In this document: positions 42,955 through 53,416 of the stretch, piece by piece
Layout: the number at the start of each line of letters is the position of its first letter
How positions within the stretch are numbered: the stretch's first letter is position 1
Assembly: GCF_900095205.1 (NCBI RefSeq)
Contig: NZ_LT606951.1
Location: forward strand, 806,001 to 870,000
Reading direction: 5' to 3'
DNA length: 64,000 bases
DNA from: Polynucleobacter necessarius
Lineage (GTDB): Bacteria; Pseudomonadota; Gammaproteobacteria; Burkholderiales; Burkholderiaceae
Position numbers and translations under genes: made by a program
Notes under the pieces: model-generated
Told to the model about the DNA's origin: nothing
Seen by the model: only the letters and a program-made list of their open reading frames with translations
The model's database searches: none

Positions 42955-43401
42955 ATGGCTGAAGCAAATTCCAATCCAGAACAACTCATGGAGTTGTTGA
43001 TTACGATTGCCATCATTGCAATTTTGGCGGCCGTAGGTGTTCCCATGTATTCCGGTAATATTCGTGCGGCAAAAAATGCAGATGCTCAAAATACACTCAA
43101 AAGCATTTATCTCATGGAAAAAAATTATTTTGCTGAGAATTATTGCTATTACGTTACCTCTGGGACTGGCGATCAGAGTTCAAGCATCAATCAATATCTC
43201 TTAGGCTCTACAACCCCTACCACTGGTCCAATAGTAGTTGGTGCTAGTAATGTTTATTTCTACATTACCGCTGGTACCGTAGGATCTGGCGGGGCTTGTA
43301 CCGGAGCTAATTCCAATGATTATGTTGCATTTGCTCAGTCACGCAGTGACTCCTCCATTACTTATTCGATTAATCAACAGAATGTGAAGACGGGATTCTA
43401 A
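42955..43401 (+). CDS. pilA: major type IV pilin-like protein lacking the prepilin cleavage motif
   Basis: A 148-residue open frame with the pilin N-terminal helix ELLITIAIIAILAAVGVPMY, then a globular part with a Cys pair (NYCYY and GGACTG). Type IV prepilins carry G-F-T-L-(I/M)-E, cut by PilD after Gly. Here the text is N-P-E-Q-L-M-E-L-L: the G-F-T triplet between Q and L is absent, as by a 9-base in-frame deletion. Glu-5 of the mature numbering is still recognisable in M-E-L-L. Without the Gly and Phe, processing and methylation should fail. The frame is otherwise undamaged. It lies 20 bases before pilD. Function is probably lost. Confidence 0.75.
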   Translation: MAEANSNPEQLMELLITIAIIAILAAVGVPMYSGNIRAAKNADAQNTLKSIYLMEKNYFAENYCYYVTSGTGDQSSSINQYLLGSTTPTTGPIVVGASNVYFYITAGTVGSGGACTGANSNDYVAFAQSRSDSSITYSINQQNVKTGF

Positions 43402-43421
43402 TTTTAGAGTGCTCAAATAAT

Positions 43422-44303
43422 ATGGCTGATACCTTCAATACACCTCAGCACCTATTAGCACTAGGGCAGATCGGCTTTTGGTATGCTTTGTTATTCGGTT
43501 TGATTGTCGGTAGTTTTTTGAATGTGGTGATTCATCGTCTACCGAGGGCATTATTTGGCGATGATGAAAATGTGGATGAAGGCGCTTATCTAGGCCATAC
43601 AAAGCAGCAAAGTATTGCCGCCAATTTACAGTGTCTTATTCATCCCGGTTCTATGACGCCTTGCTGTAACCAGCCGATTCCTTGGTCTGACAATATCCCT
43701 CTGATCTCTTGGTTGCGCCTAAAAGGGAGGTGTCGCTATTGCTCAGCTCCTATTTCCATTCGTTATTTTTTAGTAGAGCTGTTTACGGGTCTTGGTTTTG
43801 CATGGATCTACACTCAATTTCAATTGAGTTGGGCAACACCCTTGTATTGCCTCTTTTTGGCTTTATTGATCGCGCTCTTTTTTATTGACCTTGAGACGCA
43901 CTACTTGCCAAATTACCTTACCTATAGTGCGCTTGCATTGGGTTTGATTGGGGGCGTCTTCAATCTGACTTCCGTTGATCCTATTGAATCAGTACTCGGT
44001 GCATGTGGAGGTTATCTATTGCCCTGGACAGTGAATTATCTGTATCGCTTACTTCGAAAGCGAGACGGTTTTGGCGGTGGTGACTTTAAATTACTGGCCG
44101 TCTTCGGTGCTTGGTTCGGATTTGCTGCAATCATGCCTATTTTGGCCATTGCTAGCGTCATTGCTTTGCTGACAATTACTGTTGTCATGTTGTTGCGAAA
44201 AGAAAAACTCACTCTAGAGAGAATGCTTCCTTTTGGGCCATTTCTCATTTTGGCGGGAGGCTACATTTTGTTGTGCGGTACGCCTAACTGGTTTAGCTAT
44301 TAA
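43422..44303 (+). CDS. pilD: prepilin leader peptidase / N-methyltransferase
   Basis: Inner-membrane aspartyl protease (A24 family) that removes prepilin leaders and methylates the new N-terminus. The 293 residues include the N-terminal IVGSFLNVVIHRLP, a cytoplasmic loop with GSMTPCCNQPIPWSDNIPLI and KGRCRYC (three of the usual four zinc Cys recognisable), and the catalytic aspartates in FFIDLETHYLPN and FGGGDFKLLA. Seven to eight hydrophobic segments are evident. The frame is open and nothing essential is missing except the altered first Cys of the loop. It could also serve other pseudopilins. It sits in the pilus cluster, with pilT next. Confidence 0.9.
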   Translation: MADTFNTPQHLLALGQIGFWYALLFGLIVGSFLNVVIHRLPRALFGDDENVDEGAYLGHTKQQSIAANLQCLIHPGSMTPCCNQPIPWSDNIPLISWLRLKGRCRYCSAPISIRYFLVELFTGLGFAWIYTQFQLSWATPLYCLFLALLIALFFIDLETHYLPNYLTYSALALGLIGGVFNLTSVDPIESVLGACGGYLLPWTVNYLYRLLRKRDGFGGGDFKLLAVFGAWFGFAAIMPILAIASVIALLTITVVMLLRKEKLTLERMLPFGPFLILAGGYILLCGTPNWFSY

Positions 44304-44331
44304 AAAATATTAAAAGGACAAGGATCTGAAT

Positions 44332-45335
44332 ATGGGCATATTAGAAAAGGCGCTGAAATATGTGGCCTCACATAAATTATCGGATCTCCATTTCCATGAG
44401 AATGAGCCTGTGTCTATTCGGGTAGATGGCATCATTCAGACCTTTCCTGAGGACATTTTGACTCAGGCGGAAATGAAAGAATTTATCGAGCAGCAACTTA
44501 CTAAAGAACAGCAAATTGATTTCATGCAACATCTCGACGCTGACCCGGCTGTCGAGGCTGGTGATGTCCGTTTCAGGGTGAACCTCTTTAAAACCTCACG
44601 CGGCTTGGTTGCGGTGATGCGCAAGATCGAAACCCAAATTCCTGCCTTTGATGTGCTTGGTTTGCCGCCAGTAGCTAGGGATGTGATGGGCTTGAGAATG
44701 GGCTTATTTTGGTCACTGGTCCAACGGGTTCCGGTAAGTCCACTACATTAGCGGCGATGATTGATCGAATTAACCGTACTCGTCATGAACATATCATCAC
44801 GATTGAAGATCCGATTGAGTTTATTCATCAAAACCAAAAATGCGTTGTATCCCAATGTGAGGTGAAAAGAGATACCTTATCTTTTTCTTCCGCATTACGC
44901 GCCTCTTTACGTGAAGATCCAGACGTTATCTTGGGTAGGTGAGTTACGCGATCTAGAGACTATTCAATTGGCGCTTACTGCTGCTGAGACAGGACATTTG
45001 GTGTTTGGCACTTTGCATACGAGTGGCGCGCCAAATACGATTAACCGGATCATCGACGTCTTTCCGCCGCAGCAACAAGACCAGGTGAGGGCGCGCAGCT
45101 ATCTCAATCCCTGCGCTTGGTAATGACCCAACGACTTCTGAAGCGCAAAGATGCCCCAGGTCGTATTGGTGCCTTTGAGGTGATGACTTGTAATCCTGCG
45201 GTACGCAATTTGATTCGTGAAAACAAAGTGTTTCAAATTCCTAGTGTCATGCAAATGGTTCGCGGCGAGGGCATGATCACGATGGAATCCTTTTTACAAC
45301 AGTTAGTGCAGTCTGGGCAAATTGAGGCCACATGA
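44332..45335 (+). pseudogene. pilT: PilT-type retraction ATPase, frameshifted
   Basis: Hexameric ATPase that disassembles the pilus in twitching motility. ATG 44332 begins MGILEKALKYVASHKLSDLH. The PAS-like N-domain ends [11 protein letters not shown], then shifts occur near 44700 (just before Walker [16 protein letters not shown]), near 44935 (within Walker B, P-D-V-I-L...G-E-L-R-D) and near 45095. The last piece (VMTQRLLKRKDAPGRIGAFE) ends normally at 45335, overlapping fimT. Length reconstructs to about 334 residues. The exact name (PilT versus PilU) is not settled; the ATPase family is. Confidence 0.83.
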
Positions 45336-45892
45336 ACGAACGGGGCGTTAGTTTTTTAGAAATTATTGTTGTAGTAGCGATTTTGATGATCGTTGGAGCC
45401 TTTGTATCTCCTTCGATTGGTGACTGGCGCGGTAAACGGTCTTTAGAGTCCGATTACGCAGCCTTGCTATCGAATATTGATTTCTTAAAAACACGCGTTC
45501 GAACCATTAATGGCACTGGTCTGTTGATATGCAACTCTCCAACTAAGCTGACTTATCAAATCTCTACGTTTCCACAATCTTCGGCTTCTGCTGTATCAGC
45601 AAACTTCACTAGTAATATCGTTGAGAACCCGCTTGTTAAAGATGCTAACTTTAATATTCTGTCTGGTAGCTCTTCAGTAGTGAGTGCCATTTGTACTTCA
45701 GGCAGGGGCATCTTCACGACGAATGGTTTAGCCGGCGTGGAGGGTAGCGGAAGTGCAATTGATGTTGAGATAAACTGCAATGGTGATCGTGCTGCTTATG
45801 GGGCATATCGGGTGTTGGTGAATCAAGCTACTGGTTTTGTGCAGAAGTATAAATGGCAGCAGTCTACTGGCTTATGGATCGAACAAGACTAA
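45332..45892 (+). CDS. fimT: minor pseudopilin, FimT/GspH type
   Basis: A 186-residue open frame with a short leader MNERG then VSFLEIIVVVAILMIVGAFV, i.e. Gly before the cut and Glu at position 5 of the mature chain. The globular part resembles GspH/FimT minor pseudopilins, with Cys at C-N-S-P, A-I-C-T-S and I-N-C-N. It overlaps pilT by 4 bases (ATGA) and is overlapped at its stop by the pilV ATG (TAATG). FimT in natural transformation can bind DNA; I cannot infer that here. Nearly every neighbour is damaged. Confidence 0.75.
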   Translation: MNERGVSFLEIIVVVAILMIVGAFVSPSIGDWRGKRSLESDYAALLSNIDFLKTRVRTINGTGLLICNSPTKLTYQISTFPQSSASAVSANFTSNIVENPLVKDANFNILSGSSSVVSAICTSGRGIFTTNGLAGVEGSGSAIDVEINCNGDRAAYGAYRVLVNQATGFVQKYKWQQSTGLWIEQD

Positions 45893-46351
45893 TGCTCCCA
45901 TCTCACAATCACTCCAAAGGCTTTATCTTGGTAGAGGCCATGGTGATTTTTACTTTAGGCTTTAGTGGCTTGTACTTCTTTTTTGGCGTGGCCCAACAGG
46001 TGATTGCTGAGTCAGAAAAAAGAATGTATCTCAATCTGATGGCAGATCGCATTATTGAAACGATTGCCGCTGAGGGAATGCGGTCGCGTGCCGATATTTT
46101 AAATCCGTTTGTTACGCCTTCACAATACTCGGGAAGTTTAGCAACTTGCTCCTATCCTACTAACGACACTCGTCAGCTTTGGTGCAATGATTTAAATGCA
46201 AACATTGGGGCGCTCAATACTACTTCGGGCCTTGAAATCAGACAGGTAGAGATGTCAGCAATGATGGTACGGGCCTGATTGTGAATGTGAGCTTGGTTAC
46301 TAACGGCGGCACGATTAGTAGTTATTTCACTCGTAAGTTGAGACAGTTATG
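45892..46351 (+). pseudogene. pilV: minor pilin PilV-like, frameshifted
   Basis: Starts at the ATG that overlaps the fimT stop. The leader is NHSKG and the mature N-terminus is FILVEAMVIFTLGFSGLYFF, the prepilin signature with Glu at +5. The body is readable to EIRQVEMS near 46260, where a shift ends the frame early. Another frame continues GLIVNVSLVTNGGTISSYF and ends at TGA 46349-46351, overlapping the pilW ATG. Only one indel is seen. Overlapping stops and starts show that the minor-pilin genes were translationally coupled. Confidence 0.78.
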
Positions 46352-47028
46352 AAGCAGACTTCTCATTCTCTAGAGTTGGGCTATACCTTAGTCGAGTTGC
46401 TTGTAGCTTTGGCTGTCTCCTCAATTGTGATTGCGGGGACTTATGCTGGATATTCTTTTTTCTCACAACAACATCAGGTGCTTACAGCGCAGACTGAAGT
46501 CGACAGGAATGCTCTAAGAGCAATTGATTTATTTAAAGCTGATGTGCGTATGGCTGGGTACCTTGACTACAACGATACCAATGTTATGTCCGGCAATCAG
46601 GCCATCAATATCGTCTCGTCAAATCCAGGCAATATTATTTTTGTCTACGATGATTACGATAGTTCTGGTGCGCTATATTGGGCATTAATTCGTTATTACT
46701 TAAGTCCCTATACTCCCGCAGTGGCACCACTAGAAATCGATTGTTGCGTGAATGGCGAAGGTGTACTAATCCTGCATCATTTTGTGACTTAGCTAGCTCA
46801 ACTCCAGTCTATGGAGGATCCTTAGGTGGGCCCATTCTTGATTGGGTCACTACCTTTGCCGTGCAAGGATTAAACGCCAAGTCTAGTGGTACTTTTAATG
46901 GTCAATATCAAACTATCCAAGCATATTTATTAGTGCAGTCGCCGCGCAAAATAGAAGGCATGACCCGCATCGTCTCTAAAACTTTCACTGTGATTACAAG
47001 GGCAAAAAATGTCTCCCTGGTGCCTTAA
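46349..47028 (+). pseudogene. pilW: minor pilin PilW-like, frameshifted
   Basis: From ATG 46349 the leader ends in L-E-L-G and the mature chain begins YTLVELLVALAVSSIVIAGT, typical of PilW/PilE-class prepilins. The body contains DLFKADVRMAGYLDYND. A shift near 46720-46780 moves the rest to another frame, carrying DLASSTPVYGGSLGGPILDW and KIEGMTRIVSKTFTVITRA and ending at 47028. The start of pilX overlaps the last 20 bases. One or two indels are enough to explain it. Confidence 0.8.
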
Positions 47029-47638
47029 GGTGAAAACTTCTCAAGCCAAGCTCTCGGGCTCATTGCCGGAGCAATCAGGCATTGCGCTGGTAGTGACGCT
47101 GATTCTACTTTTGGTGTTGATGGTGATGGGTGCGGGAATCTCTTATTTAGCCTCGATGCAATCAGACCTGGTTTCAGCTGTTGCGAATAAACTGATTTCG
47201 ATCGAGGCCGGTGAAACCTGTTTCGATAATGCGATTGAGTGGTTTTCTACCTCTGCAGGAAGGTCTTGGATTAATGGGGTTGGAGCCGCCTATGATTTAG
47301 CTGCCACTGGCGGCCCTCTGAGCGGCAAGACTGTCTTAGCAGATACGATTCCGCAAGGGCAAGCCGATTCAAGAAGTGCGAAATTTAAAGATAGAGCAGG
47401 TAGGGCAAGTTACTCATCTTGCATTGTTCAGAAACTTGCAAGCACTGCTTCATTGGGTGTTGGTACAGAAGTTGGTGTAAGCAATGGCTATGGGGCTTCT
47501 ACATTTACCTACACAGTCAAGATTGCTGCATTAGGAAATTACAACGTTCCTTTAACTGGGGGCGCAATTAACACCCAATTTTGGCAATCTAATTCAGGCC
47601 GGTCAGCATTGGAGGCGGTGGTGCAATACACCTCGTAA
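47009..47638 (+). CDS. pilX: minor pilus assembly protein PilX-like
   Basis: A 209-residue open frame. After a longer N-terminal stretch (KTSQAKLSGSLPEQSG) comes the hydrophobic helix IALVVTLILLLVLMVMGAGI, preceded by Q-S-G as in PilX proteins, which lack a strict F/Glu-5 motif. The body resembles PilX (SMQSDLVSAVANKLISIEAG) with two Cys (ETCFD, SSCIV). A start at an internal codon closer to the helix is possible, since ATG 47009 overlaps pilW. It is followed after 3 bases by pilY1. It appears undamaged, but it depends on partners that are broken. Confidence 0.75.
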   Translation: MSPWCLKVKTSQAKLSGSLPEQSGIALVVTLILLLVLMVMGAGISYLASMQSDLVSAVANKLISIEAGETCFDNAIEWFSTSAGRSWINGVGAAYDLAATGGPLSGKTVLADTIPQGQADSRSAKFKDRAGRASYSSCIVQKLASTASLGVGTEVGVSNGYGASTFTYTVKIAALGNYNVPLTGGAINTQFWQSNSGRSALEAVVQYTS

Positions 47639-47641
47639 ATT

Positions 47642-50600
47642 ATGAGTAAGTTAATTTCAAAACTTCAATCTAAGTTCATCAACCTCTCATTTGTTTTGGT
47701 GAATATACTTCCTCTGTGTTCGTTATCTCTTGCGCAGGGGTTCCCGATATATGGAATTATTCATAACAGCGCTACTGTCGCAAATCAAACCATTGCGTTG
47801 GGCGTCAATCCTGCAGGGCACCTCAATACACCAACCGGCTCTGGAACAGTAGCCAATAATGCGAACACCTTAAATTCCAGCCCACCAGGCTCTGTTGGAA
47901 CCGCTTATAAATGGGGCGGGGGAAGGTCGATTTCTGGGGGCGGTACAAACTATGCCGCTGGTTGGTACGATGGAATCTCCTCAGAAAGTAAGTGGGAGGG
48001 ATGGGGTGCCAGCGGCGTTTTACCCATCACCAATAAAGTGATCTCGGGTTATGCATCTGTAGACGCGGGTGGTATCTCAAGCAACATTACAGTAAAAAGT
48101 TTTGTGGTGGACTCTACCAGTATTAAATCAACCGTGTGGATAAGCGATCCGGCCGATCCAACAAAACTCCGCTTCTTGAGGTTACTCACATTTACGGGCC
48201 AACTAGTGGACCCACAAAACCCTAATCTCTTTCAAGCGCTCGTTACTATTACCAATATCTCTGGTGGAACATTGAATGATGTCCGATATAGGCGCATTAT
48301 GGACTGGGATATGCTCAATAATCTGACTACGGTTTATACCGATATGGTGGGCGCTGCTTCATCCTATGCAAGCGCTTATACGCCGAAGGTTTTTGATGCA
48401 TGTGATAACGGCGGATTTCACTACTCCATTACTCCGGATCCATCTGTTGCATGTCTAGCCACTCCTTTGCCGGTATTGGCTAATACGCACATGGACTATG
48501 CAGGCATTGGTGGAACCGTCAATAATAAGACTACCAATTTAGGTGCTTCATTTACATTCCAATTTGGCGATCTACTATGCAATGAATCTGCCATCTTTTA
48601 TATTTATTACGGCGCCGGGGCGTCGAAAGCAGAGGTTACTAATGCGCTAACAACTGTGGGTGCTGGTGTTTATTCGCTAGGCTATGATCCTAACTACCCA
48701 ACCATAGCTTTTGGATTTGGTTTTAAAGGTGTTAGCGGCTTAGCAGTAGCGCCAACCTTGCCCACCAAAACGGCCTCGCTTCCTGCTGGAAGCAGTACTC
48801 GACAAGATGTTTGGCAAACATTTGCGCCGCCCGTGATTGGAGATGGCGCTATCTATCAAGCGCTATTCAAATATCAAAAAGACAAGCAATGGATCGGCGA
48901 AATTAATCGCTATGATGTAAACGCTAGTGGAGCGTTAACGTCTAATACGCCCTCAGCATCTGCTCAGTCAAAATTGTTGACTAGAACCGCTAGCGCCAAT
49001 TCTTATTCAGGGGGCGGTAGATCGATATAGACAGTAGGGTATGACCAGATCTGTATGTCGTCTGGATTACCGCTCGATAATTCTTATAACAATGTCACCT
49101 TGGCAAATAGCGGCAAGCTTGAAAGTTTGATGTACAACTGCCCAGCTACTTCAAATGCAACGGTTACTCAGGATTTAATAAATTTCACTAGAGGCCTGAA
49201 TTCTTCTTGGGAGGATAGCTCTGCCACTACTGTAGTGCACACTTCAGTATTGGGTGATACCTATCATTCAGAGATGGTGCTAGTTGGGGTGCCTAATGCA
49301 CCATGGAGTTTTGATGTAACTACTTTTGGTAAATCTGAGGCCTATTACCGATTCCAGAATAATTACTCCACTTTTATCGATGACAATTCGGCACGCAGAT
49401 CTCAGTTATATGTGGGCGTCAATGATGGCATGTTGCATGCCTTTGATACAGATTTAATGAGCGCTGGGCATTTATTCCGCCCTCCGTGATTCCAATGCTG
49501 AGAAACGAGACTGGCACCAAAGGTCTTAATTCAGGTTCGGGCACCAGTAACAGTATTTTTAGCGTTGATGGTCCGATCACCGTCAAAGATGTCTATTTTT
49601 CTGGGCAGGGCGCCTGGAAAACGGTACTGATGGGCGGGTTAGGTTGGGGCGGCAATGGTTACTACGCCCTTGATATCACCAATCCAGATGCTCCAGCTCA
49701 TTTATTCACTATTAATAATGACACCTCAAATAAGGTGATCAATTATTGGGATGCGAGCGGCAAAAAATCGACATTTGCCTATAACTCGAGTTGTACCAAT
49801 TTTGACTACTCAAAATTGGGGGGGCTTGGTCAAGACCAGTAATCATGTTGTTGCCTTATGCGGTGGGAATGAACACTCAGCGATGGGTGGCTGCTTTTGG
49901 CGGTGGTTTTGCCGGTGGTGCTTCATCAACTGGTTCGACGGCGGCAAGTTCTTATGGTTCATATGTTTATGTTCTAGACCTAGAGCCAGATAGCTCGAAA
50001 TCCACCGCATCTTGCGATGCTACAGGCTCATCTGTTATCACCTCTACTGGGGGCATGTATTGGCTGTCACCCCTGTGGCGAGTGATAGTGCCTCCAATAT
50101 TCCCAATGGCGTTACAGCTCATTTAACTGTGATAACTGGCGATGGAACTTCATTGGCTAATTACCATGGTGGCTTGGTTTATTTCACGGATTTGCAAGGA
50201 AAGTTCTGGAAATACAACCTCAGCAAACAGAGCTTATCTGATGCGCATAGCGGACTGTTTACCTTGTATGAGTCCTTTTTAGATCAGAGGCTACCTTGGC
50301 GAATGACCGGCTGGCCTATAACCAGTTGGGATCCACGGTGCTACGGGTACAAATGCCTTGGGCGCTTCAGTGAACCGTTTATTTAACTACTTCGGTTCTG
50401 GAGACCAGATTAGGTTACAACGCAGGGTGCCAACTATTAATAATCGTATTTTTGGGGTGATGGATCCCGACTTTCCGTTTACTACACTCACCCAGACAAA
50501 CCAGACTGTAAGTACTTTCACTAATGTGAATGCTCAGTCAACAACTCGTGGTATGCTGATGCTTATGCAAAAATTGGGGTGAACGCAGCAGCGGATTGCC

Positions 50601-50956
50601 AGAAAATCATTGGACGGGCAGCGGTTTCTAATGGAAAAGTCTATTTTGTTGCTTACCAACCGGAGGATTTGGCGTGCCCTTTATATGGAACCAGTCGCTT
50701 AATTGAGGTCGCTGACAGCTGTCAGGCGGGCGGTAATTCAGCAACTCTTGGAAACGGGTTAGCTACAGCCCCAGTGGTGGACGGGCGAGGAAATGTATAT
50801 GTTGGTATTGGTACTGTGAAGCCCGGAACTACCTCAACAAGTAGCTCTCCAAGCTTAGTTTATCAGGTCTGCAGAAATCAAAAATCCCCCGTGAAATATA
50901 AGTCCTGTCGGGAAAAAGGTATATTAAGCACTATGACATTTTTTATATACTTTTGA
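47642..50956 (+). pseudogene. pilY1: PilY1-type pilus tip protein, broken in many places
   Basis: A large pilus-tip/adhesin protein with a C-terminal PilY beta-propeller. ATG 47642 gives a signal peptide (FVLVNILPLCSLSLAQG), then a long N-terminal domain of unclear type (to 49030). Stop TAG at 49028-49030 follows GGGRSI. The propeller begins at about 49370 (RRSQLYVGVNDGMLHAFDTD), then shifts occur near 49480, 49835, 50070, 50285, 50385 and 50580, with motifs GQGAWKTVLMGGLGWGGNGY and YVYVLDLEPDSS. At the end, another frame has GLQKSKIPREI next to S-C-R-E-K, close to the S-W-R-E tail of the family. So the gene was full length (about 1,100 residues) and decayed by small lesions rather than one deletion. 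Confidence 0.82.
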
Positions 50957-50983
50957 CATATTTTGAGAATTTTTGGCTGCTGA

Positions 50984-52044
50984 ATGAATAACCCCTTCCA
51001 ACCCCTGCTACGGTACTTTATTGATCTGCTGAGTAAGTGCTCCGTAAAGCAGGAGGACGTCAGTGGGGTAGATATCACGCCAAATTTCATCCGAGTTGCT
51101 TAGTTATCTGAAGATAACGGCAAATGGATGTTGGAAAAAATTGGTTCTAAATATATCGGTGAAACTGCTGGCCTAGCAGACATTCAAGCAAATCAAGAGT
51201 TGTATGTCAATAAGTTAAAAGAGCTCATTATTGAGCGCAAAGTTAGAGGCGCCGAATGCAGCTATTTTAATTCCAATTACTAGCGCAATTATTCGCACCG
51301 TCACTTTGCCGTTAATGAGCGATGAAGAAATCGAAAGTGCGATCGAATACGACAGTTTGTGGAGCAACATTATTCAACTTGCTGAAAAGCTTGGAAGAGT
51401 ACTCCATCTTTTGGCAAGTGAGTCGTCGTAATGCATCTAAAAATACGATGGAGCTGTTGTTTGTCGCCTCCAAGCTTTCAGAGATTAATCACTATGTTCA
51501 AATCGCCACTAAAGCAGGCCTAAATCCCGTTGTGGTTGATGTACGTTGTTTTGCGATTCGAAATGCACTCAAGACCCAGCAATTGCGGTCACAAAAAACA
51601 ACGGCATTAATTGAGGTCGACCCTCATGAAAACTATGTATTGATCATTACGGATGATGCTCCGTTTATCTATGATGTTTATGTCTCTGAAACCGATAGGG
51701 CGCTCATTGAGAATGGCGTACCTCCTGGTGAGGCGGGCGATCGTTTATATGACCGTTTATCAGAACAAATTCGTCAAACATTTCGTGCTTACGAAACAAA
51801 AGTGGGTTCTAACCTGATTGAAAAAGTATTACTTGTTTCTCCAATATCCGATACAGCTGAATTATTGATCCAGTTGAGAAATTGTCTCGATGGCTATCGC
51901 GTTGAACTTTTCAATCCTTTGTTAGATTTAGTTATACCTGCTAACCTGCAAGATAAAACTGTGTCTGAGAAGAATAGTTCTGTATTTAGTTCGGCCATTG
52001 GCTTGGCAACTAGAAAAGTGGATATCTTTGGTTACTACAAGTAG
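50984..52044 (+). pseudogene. pilM: PilM actin-like pilus assembly protein, broken
   Basis: The cytoplasmic ATP-binding partner of PilN. ATG 50984 gives NPFQPLLRYFIDLLSKCS, then VSGVDITPNFIRVA. A TAG at 51101-51103 stands where the context A-*-L-S-E-D-N calls for Gln. A shift near 51250 follows (AAILIPITSAIIRTVTLPL) and one near 51385. The last long stretch (51322-52044) has LLFVASKLSEINHYVQIA, TTALIEVDPHENYVLIITDD and SSAIGLATRKVDIFGYYK. It is the first gene of pilMNOPQ. PilM is also called MshI-like in MSHA systems; the order pilM-N-O-P-Q favours type IVa pili. Confidence 0.85.
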
Positions 52045-52679
52045 GTTGCTGGGATTAATAGCGTTAACTTGTTGCCAAACAAAGATCGCGTTAAACAGGC
52101 GGAAAAGAAAAAATACTATCTAAGATAGGTATTAGAGCAACGGGCGCAGCCCTAGTACCGTTCATCATCTTCACGCTTCTGAATCAATTATTCTCTTCTG
52201 GCACTGCAGATCCTCAGTTTTAAAAGGCAATTCACCTTAGAGGAGGATGTGAAATTAAAAGAATCCATTCTGACTAAGCTGACAGCGCAAAAATCACGTT
52301 ACAGCCAAATGTTGCAAGCTAGCAGTGAGTTGAAGTCGAATCAAGTCACTTCCTATGCTCTATTAAACGCAGTTAATGGGGTAGTACCTGGCGGAGTTTG
52401 GTTTACGGACCTCACATTTGAGAATCCAAGCACTTTGAATATCAAGGGCGATGCGGTCAGCGATCAAGTGATCGTCAACTTGGTGGATCGTTTACAGGGA
52501 TTGCCAATGATTTCACATGCGTCCTTAAGTACTATGGCCATTAGTAATGCTCCACAAACGCTCAAGCGAGCGGAAGTCGTAACGCAGTTGGTGGATACAA
52601 ACAGTTTCAGATTAAGTGCGTACTGAAGCTGGATGCCCCAGCCCCTAATTTAGCTAAGACACCGCCGCAACGACCATAA
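52045..52679 (+). pseudogene. pilN: PilN inner-membrane pilus protein, broken
   Basis: A bitopic inner-membrane protein that binds PilM. The N-terminus reads A-G-I-N-S-V-N-L-L-P-N-K, the usual PilM-binding start, but the codon at the expected start is GTT, so the start codon may be lost. A TAG near 52126 and shifts to about 52245 destroy the membrane segment. From 52249 a clean frame carries SYALLNAVNGVVPGGVWFTD and SDQVIVNLVDRLQGLPMI. A shift near 52615 precedes the true tail (VLKLDAPAPNLAKTPPQRP) and TAA 52677-52679, 1 base before pilO. Confidence 0.82.
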
Positions 52680-52680
52680 A

Positions 52681-53406
52681 ATGAACCTTTCTGAACTTAA
52701 AAATCTCGATCTCGGCGCACTTCTTAAGAGAGCGCTCAATAGAAATTCATCTCTCAAAGGCCCTCAAGCCAAGATGATTCTATGGGGTGGATTGGCCGCC
52801 TTATTGTTTGTTGCTTACATTGTCTTTGTTTTCTTCCCTTATTTGGCAGAGCGAGAGCAGATTGCACAAAAAGTTGCCGCTATTCCTGAGATGGAAGCCA
52901 AGCTTAAATACTTAGATGTAGCCAACAAGCGTGCGCAAGAAGAGTTGCTTCAGGCGGAAATGAACTATTTAGAGCTCAATCGCTTATTTAGTGTTGAATC
53001 TGAGCTTGAGGATATGTATCAACACCTCAGTCAAATGGCGAGTTCGCAAGGCTTGGTCATTAGCGCGCTCTCTACTGATGAAGAGGAGGCTATTTACGCT
53101 GGTGGCAGAACAATGCCCCCAGGTCAGCCTGCTACCCCTGGTGCCCCTAATACACCTCCTGTTGCGCCTAATGTCGCACCCAATCCAAATGCCAATGCCG
53201 CTGCCAATGTGACCCCATTGTTTTACCGTATCAAGCTTAAAGTTGAGCTAACGGAGAATTACAACCGTTATATGCGTTATCGCAAATTGTTGGCTGGTTT
53301 TGAGAAGACGGTGAATATAGATAAAGAGCAAATCATCTTGGTCAGCGAAAATACTCCTGGCTTGGTTCAAGTCAAGTCTCAGCTATCCACCTATCGTTTG
53401 CCTTAA
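52681..53406 (+). CDS. pilO: PilO pilus alignment-complex protein
   Basis: A 241-residue open frame. One membrane helix near residues 35-57 (MILWGGLAALLFVAYIVFVF), then a coiled coil (EMEAKLKYLDVANKRAQEE) and a ferredoxin-like periplasmic domain (MYQHLSQMASSQGLVISALS; FYRIKLKVELTENYNRYMRY). A Pro/Ala/Asn-rich insert (PPGQPATPGAPNTPP and what follows) of about 35 residues interrupts the periplasmic part, unlike compact PilO proteins. It pairs with PilN in the inner membrane. It is intact between two damaged genes, but without PilN it cannot form the usual heterodimer. Confidence 0.82.
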   Translation: MNLSELKNLDLGALLKRALNRNSSLKGPQAKMILWGGLAALLFVAYIVFVFFPYLAEREQIAQKVAAIPEMEAKLKYLDVANKRAQEELLQAEMNYLELNRLFSVESELEDMYQHLSQMASSQGLVISALSTDEEEAIYAGGRTMPPGQPATPGAPNTPPVAPNVAPNPNANAAANVTPLFYRIKLKVELTENYNRYMRYRKLLAGFEKTVNIDKEQIILVSENTPGLVQVKSQLSTYRLP

Positions 53407-53416
53407 AAGCTACAAA

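Noticed and set aside
50860..50983. PilY1 truncated by a large deletion joining it to pilM
   Set aside because: Text resembling the family's C-terminal S-W-R-E tail is present near 50905-50925 across frames, and the span of 3.3 kb matches a full-length gene.
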